The position numbers and the translations under genes were made by a program. A DNA stretch of 64,000 nt from Staphylococcus argenteus. GTDB lineage: Bacteria > Bacillota > Bacilli > Staphylococcales > Staphylococcaceae. The notes beneath the pieces were generated by a model. It saw only the letters and a program-made list of their open reading frames with translations, was not told the origin of the DNA and ran no database searches. Location of the stretch: assembly GCF_000236925.1 (NCBI RefSeq), contig NC_016941.1, forward strand, positions 2,698,786 through 2,762,785, read 5' to 3'. Position 1 is the first letter of the stretch. Each line of letters starts with the position of its first letter. Positions 63,787-64,000 of this stretch are shown here, piece after piece.

Positions 63787-64000
63787 GCAAAACACCTCCA
63801 TCTTTATACAGTTATCTAATATACCAGATTATGCAGACTCTGATCACTTTAATAGATAAGATTTTGCGTTTCTTAGATTAAAATTCTCGTTTTAGCTCAT
63901 TGATTATCTAGTCATAATTCAAGCAACTACTACAATATAACAAAATCCTTTTTATAACGCAAGTTCATTTTATACTACTGCTCAATTTTTTTACTTTTAT
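63787..64000. other. rpmH upstream region toward oriC
   Basis: AT-rich DNA before rpmH that must hold its promoter. I found no TTATNCACA DnaA box inside the window; the origin proper lies further right. Confidence 0.4.

Noticed and set aside
63787..64000. DnaA boxes or oriC within the right end
   Set aside because: No TTATNCACA match was found; the origin probably lies beyond the window.

Overview
The window is low-GC Firmicute chromosome from the Staphylococcus aureus complex, reading toward the replication origin at its right end. The evidence is the ica biofilm operon with icaR, the serine-rich adhesin SraP, lipase 1, Drp35, the VraDEH transporter, STAR repeats, and the noc-rsmG-mnmG-mnmE-rnpA-rpmH block that normally sits beside dnaA/oriC. 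Several proteins (RnpA, Drp35, IcaB) differ by a few percent from the S. aureus sequences I remember, so a sister species such as S. argenteus or S. schweitzeri, or a deep S. aureus branch, is plausible. No rRNA, tRNA, CRISPR array, prophage or intact insertion sequence was found.

Layout. 1-5.5 kb: sraP (minus strand, 3' end outside the window). 6.1-14.7 kb: an accessory island between two flavin-reductase-like genes. It holds four tandem paralogous lipoproteins, a broken toxin gene start and an intact 697-aa protein. The intact protein has an N-terminal lipase-like domain and a long helical C-terminal domain. It looks like a TslA/TilA-type (type VII secretion phospholipase and immunity lipoprotein) locus with expanded immunity genes. 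14.8-18.2 kb: an MsrA-like protein, an acetyltransferase, and the capA2-B2-C2 tyrosine kinase/phosphatase module. 18.2-19.2 kb: STAR repeats and the long icaR 3' UTR. 19.2-23.3 kb: icaR and icaADBC (poly-N-acetylglucosamine synthesis). 23.4-25.8 kb: lip, flanked on the same strand by two unannotated 21-codon peptides, the downstream one strongly amphipathic and PSM-like.

26.3-33.4 kb: the complete histidine operon hisZGDCBHAF(IE), with a CodY-like box at its head and a possible 33-aa membrane peptide at its tail. 33.7-39.5 kb: a polysaccharide deacetylase lipoprotein, a GNAT acetyltransferase, and an ECF transporter (T, double A, S) with a DUF62 S-adenosylmethionine hydrolase. The ECF/DUF62 block is bracketed by a 30-bp direct repeat. 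39.9-51.6 kb: YceI, an overlooked 54-aa membrane protein, Drp35, TrhO, Pcp, a PadR/HAAS pair, DinB-like, a DASS transporter, RarD-like, an HhH-NTF2 protein, a NiCoT transporter and an arylamine N-acetyltransferase. 51.7-58 kb: an HdeD-like protein, vraDEH (antimicrobial peptide resistance), a cold-shock protein, an XRE regulator with membrane segments, and two small paralogous membrane proteins. 58-64 kb: a parS-like site and the origin-proximal housekeeping block, all transcribed leftward.

The island and neighbouring loci suggest a surface and competition theme: adhesion (SraP), biofilm (ica), interbacterial toxin/immunity, secreted lipase, and peptide-antibiotic resistance (VraDEH). All functional statements come from reading the sequence and from family knowledge; no database search was run.
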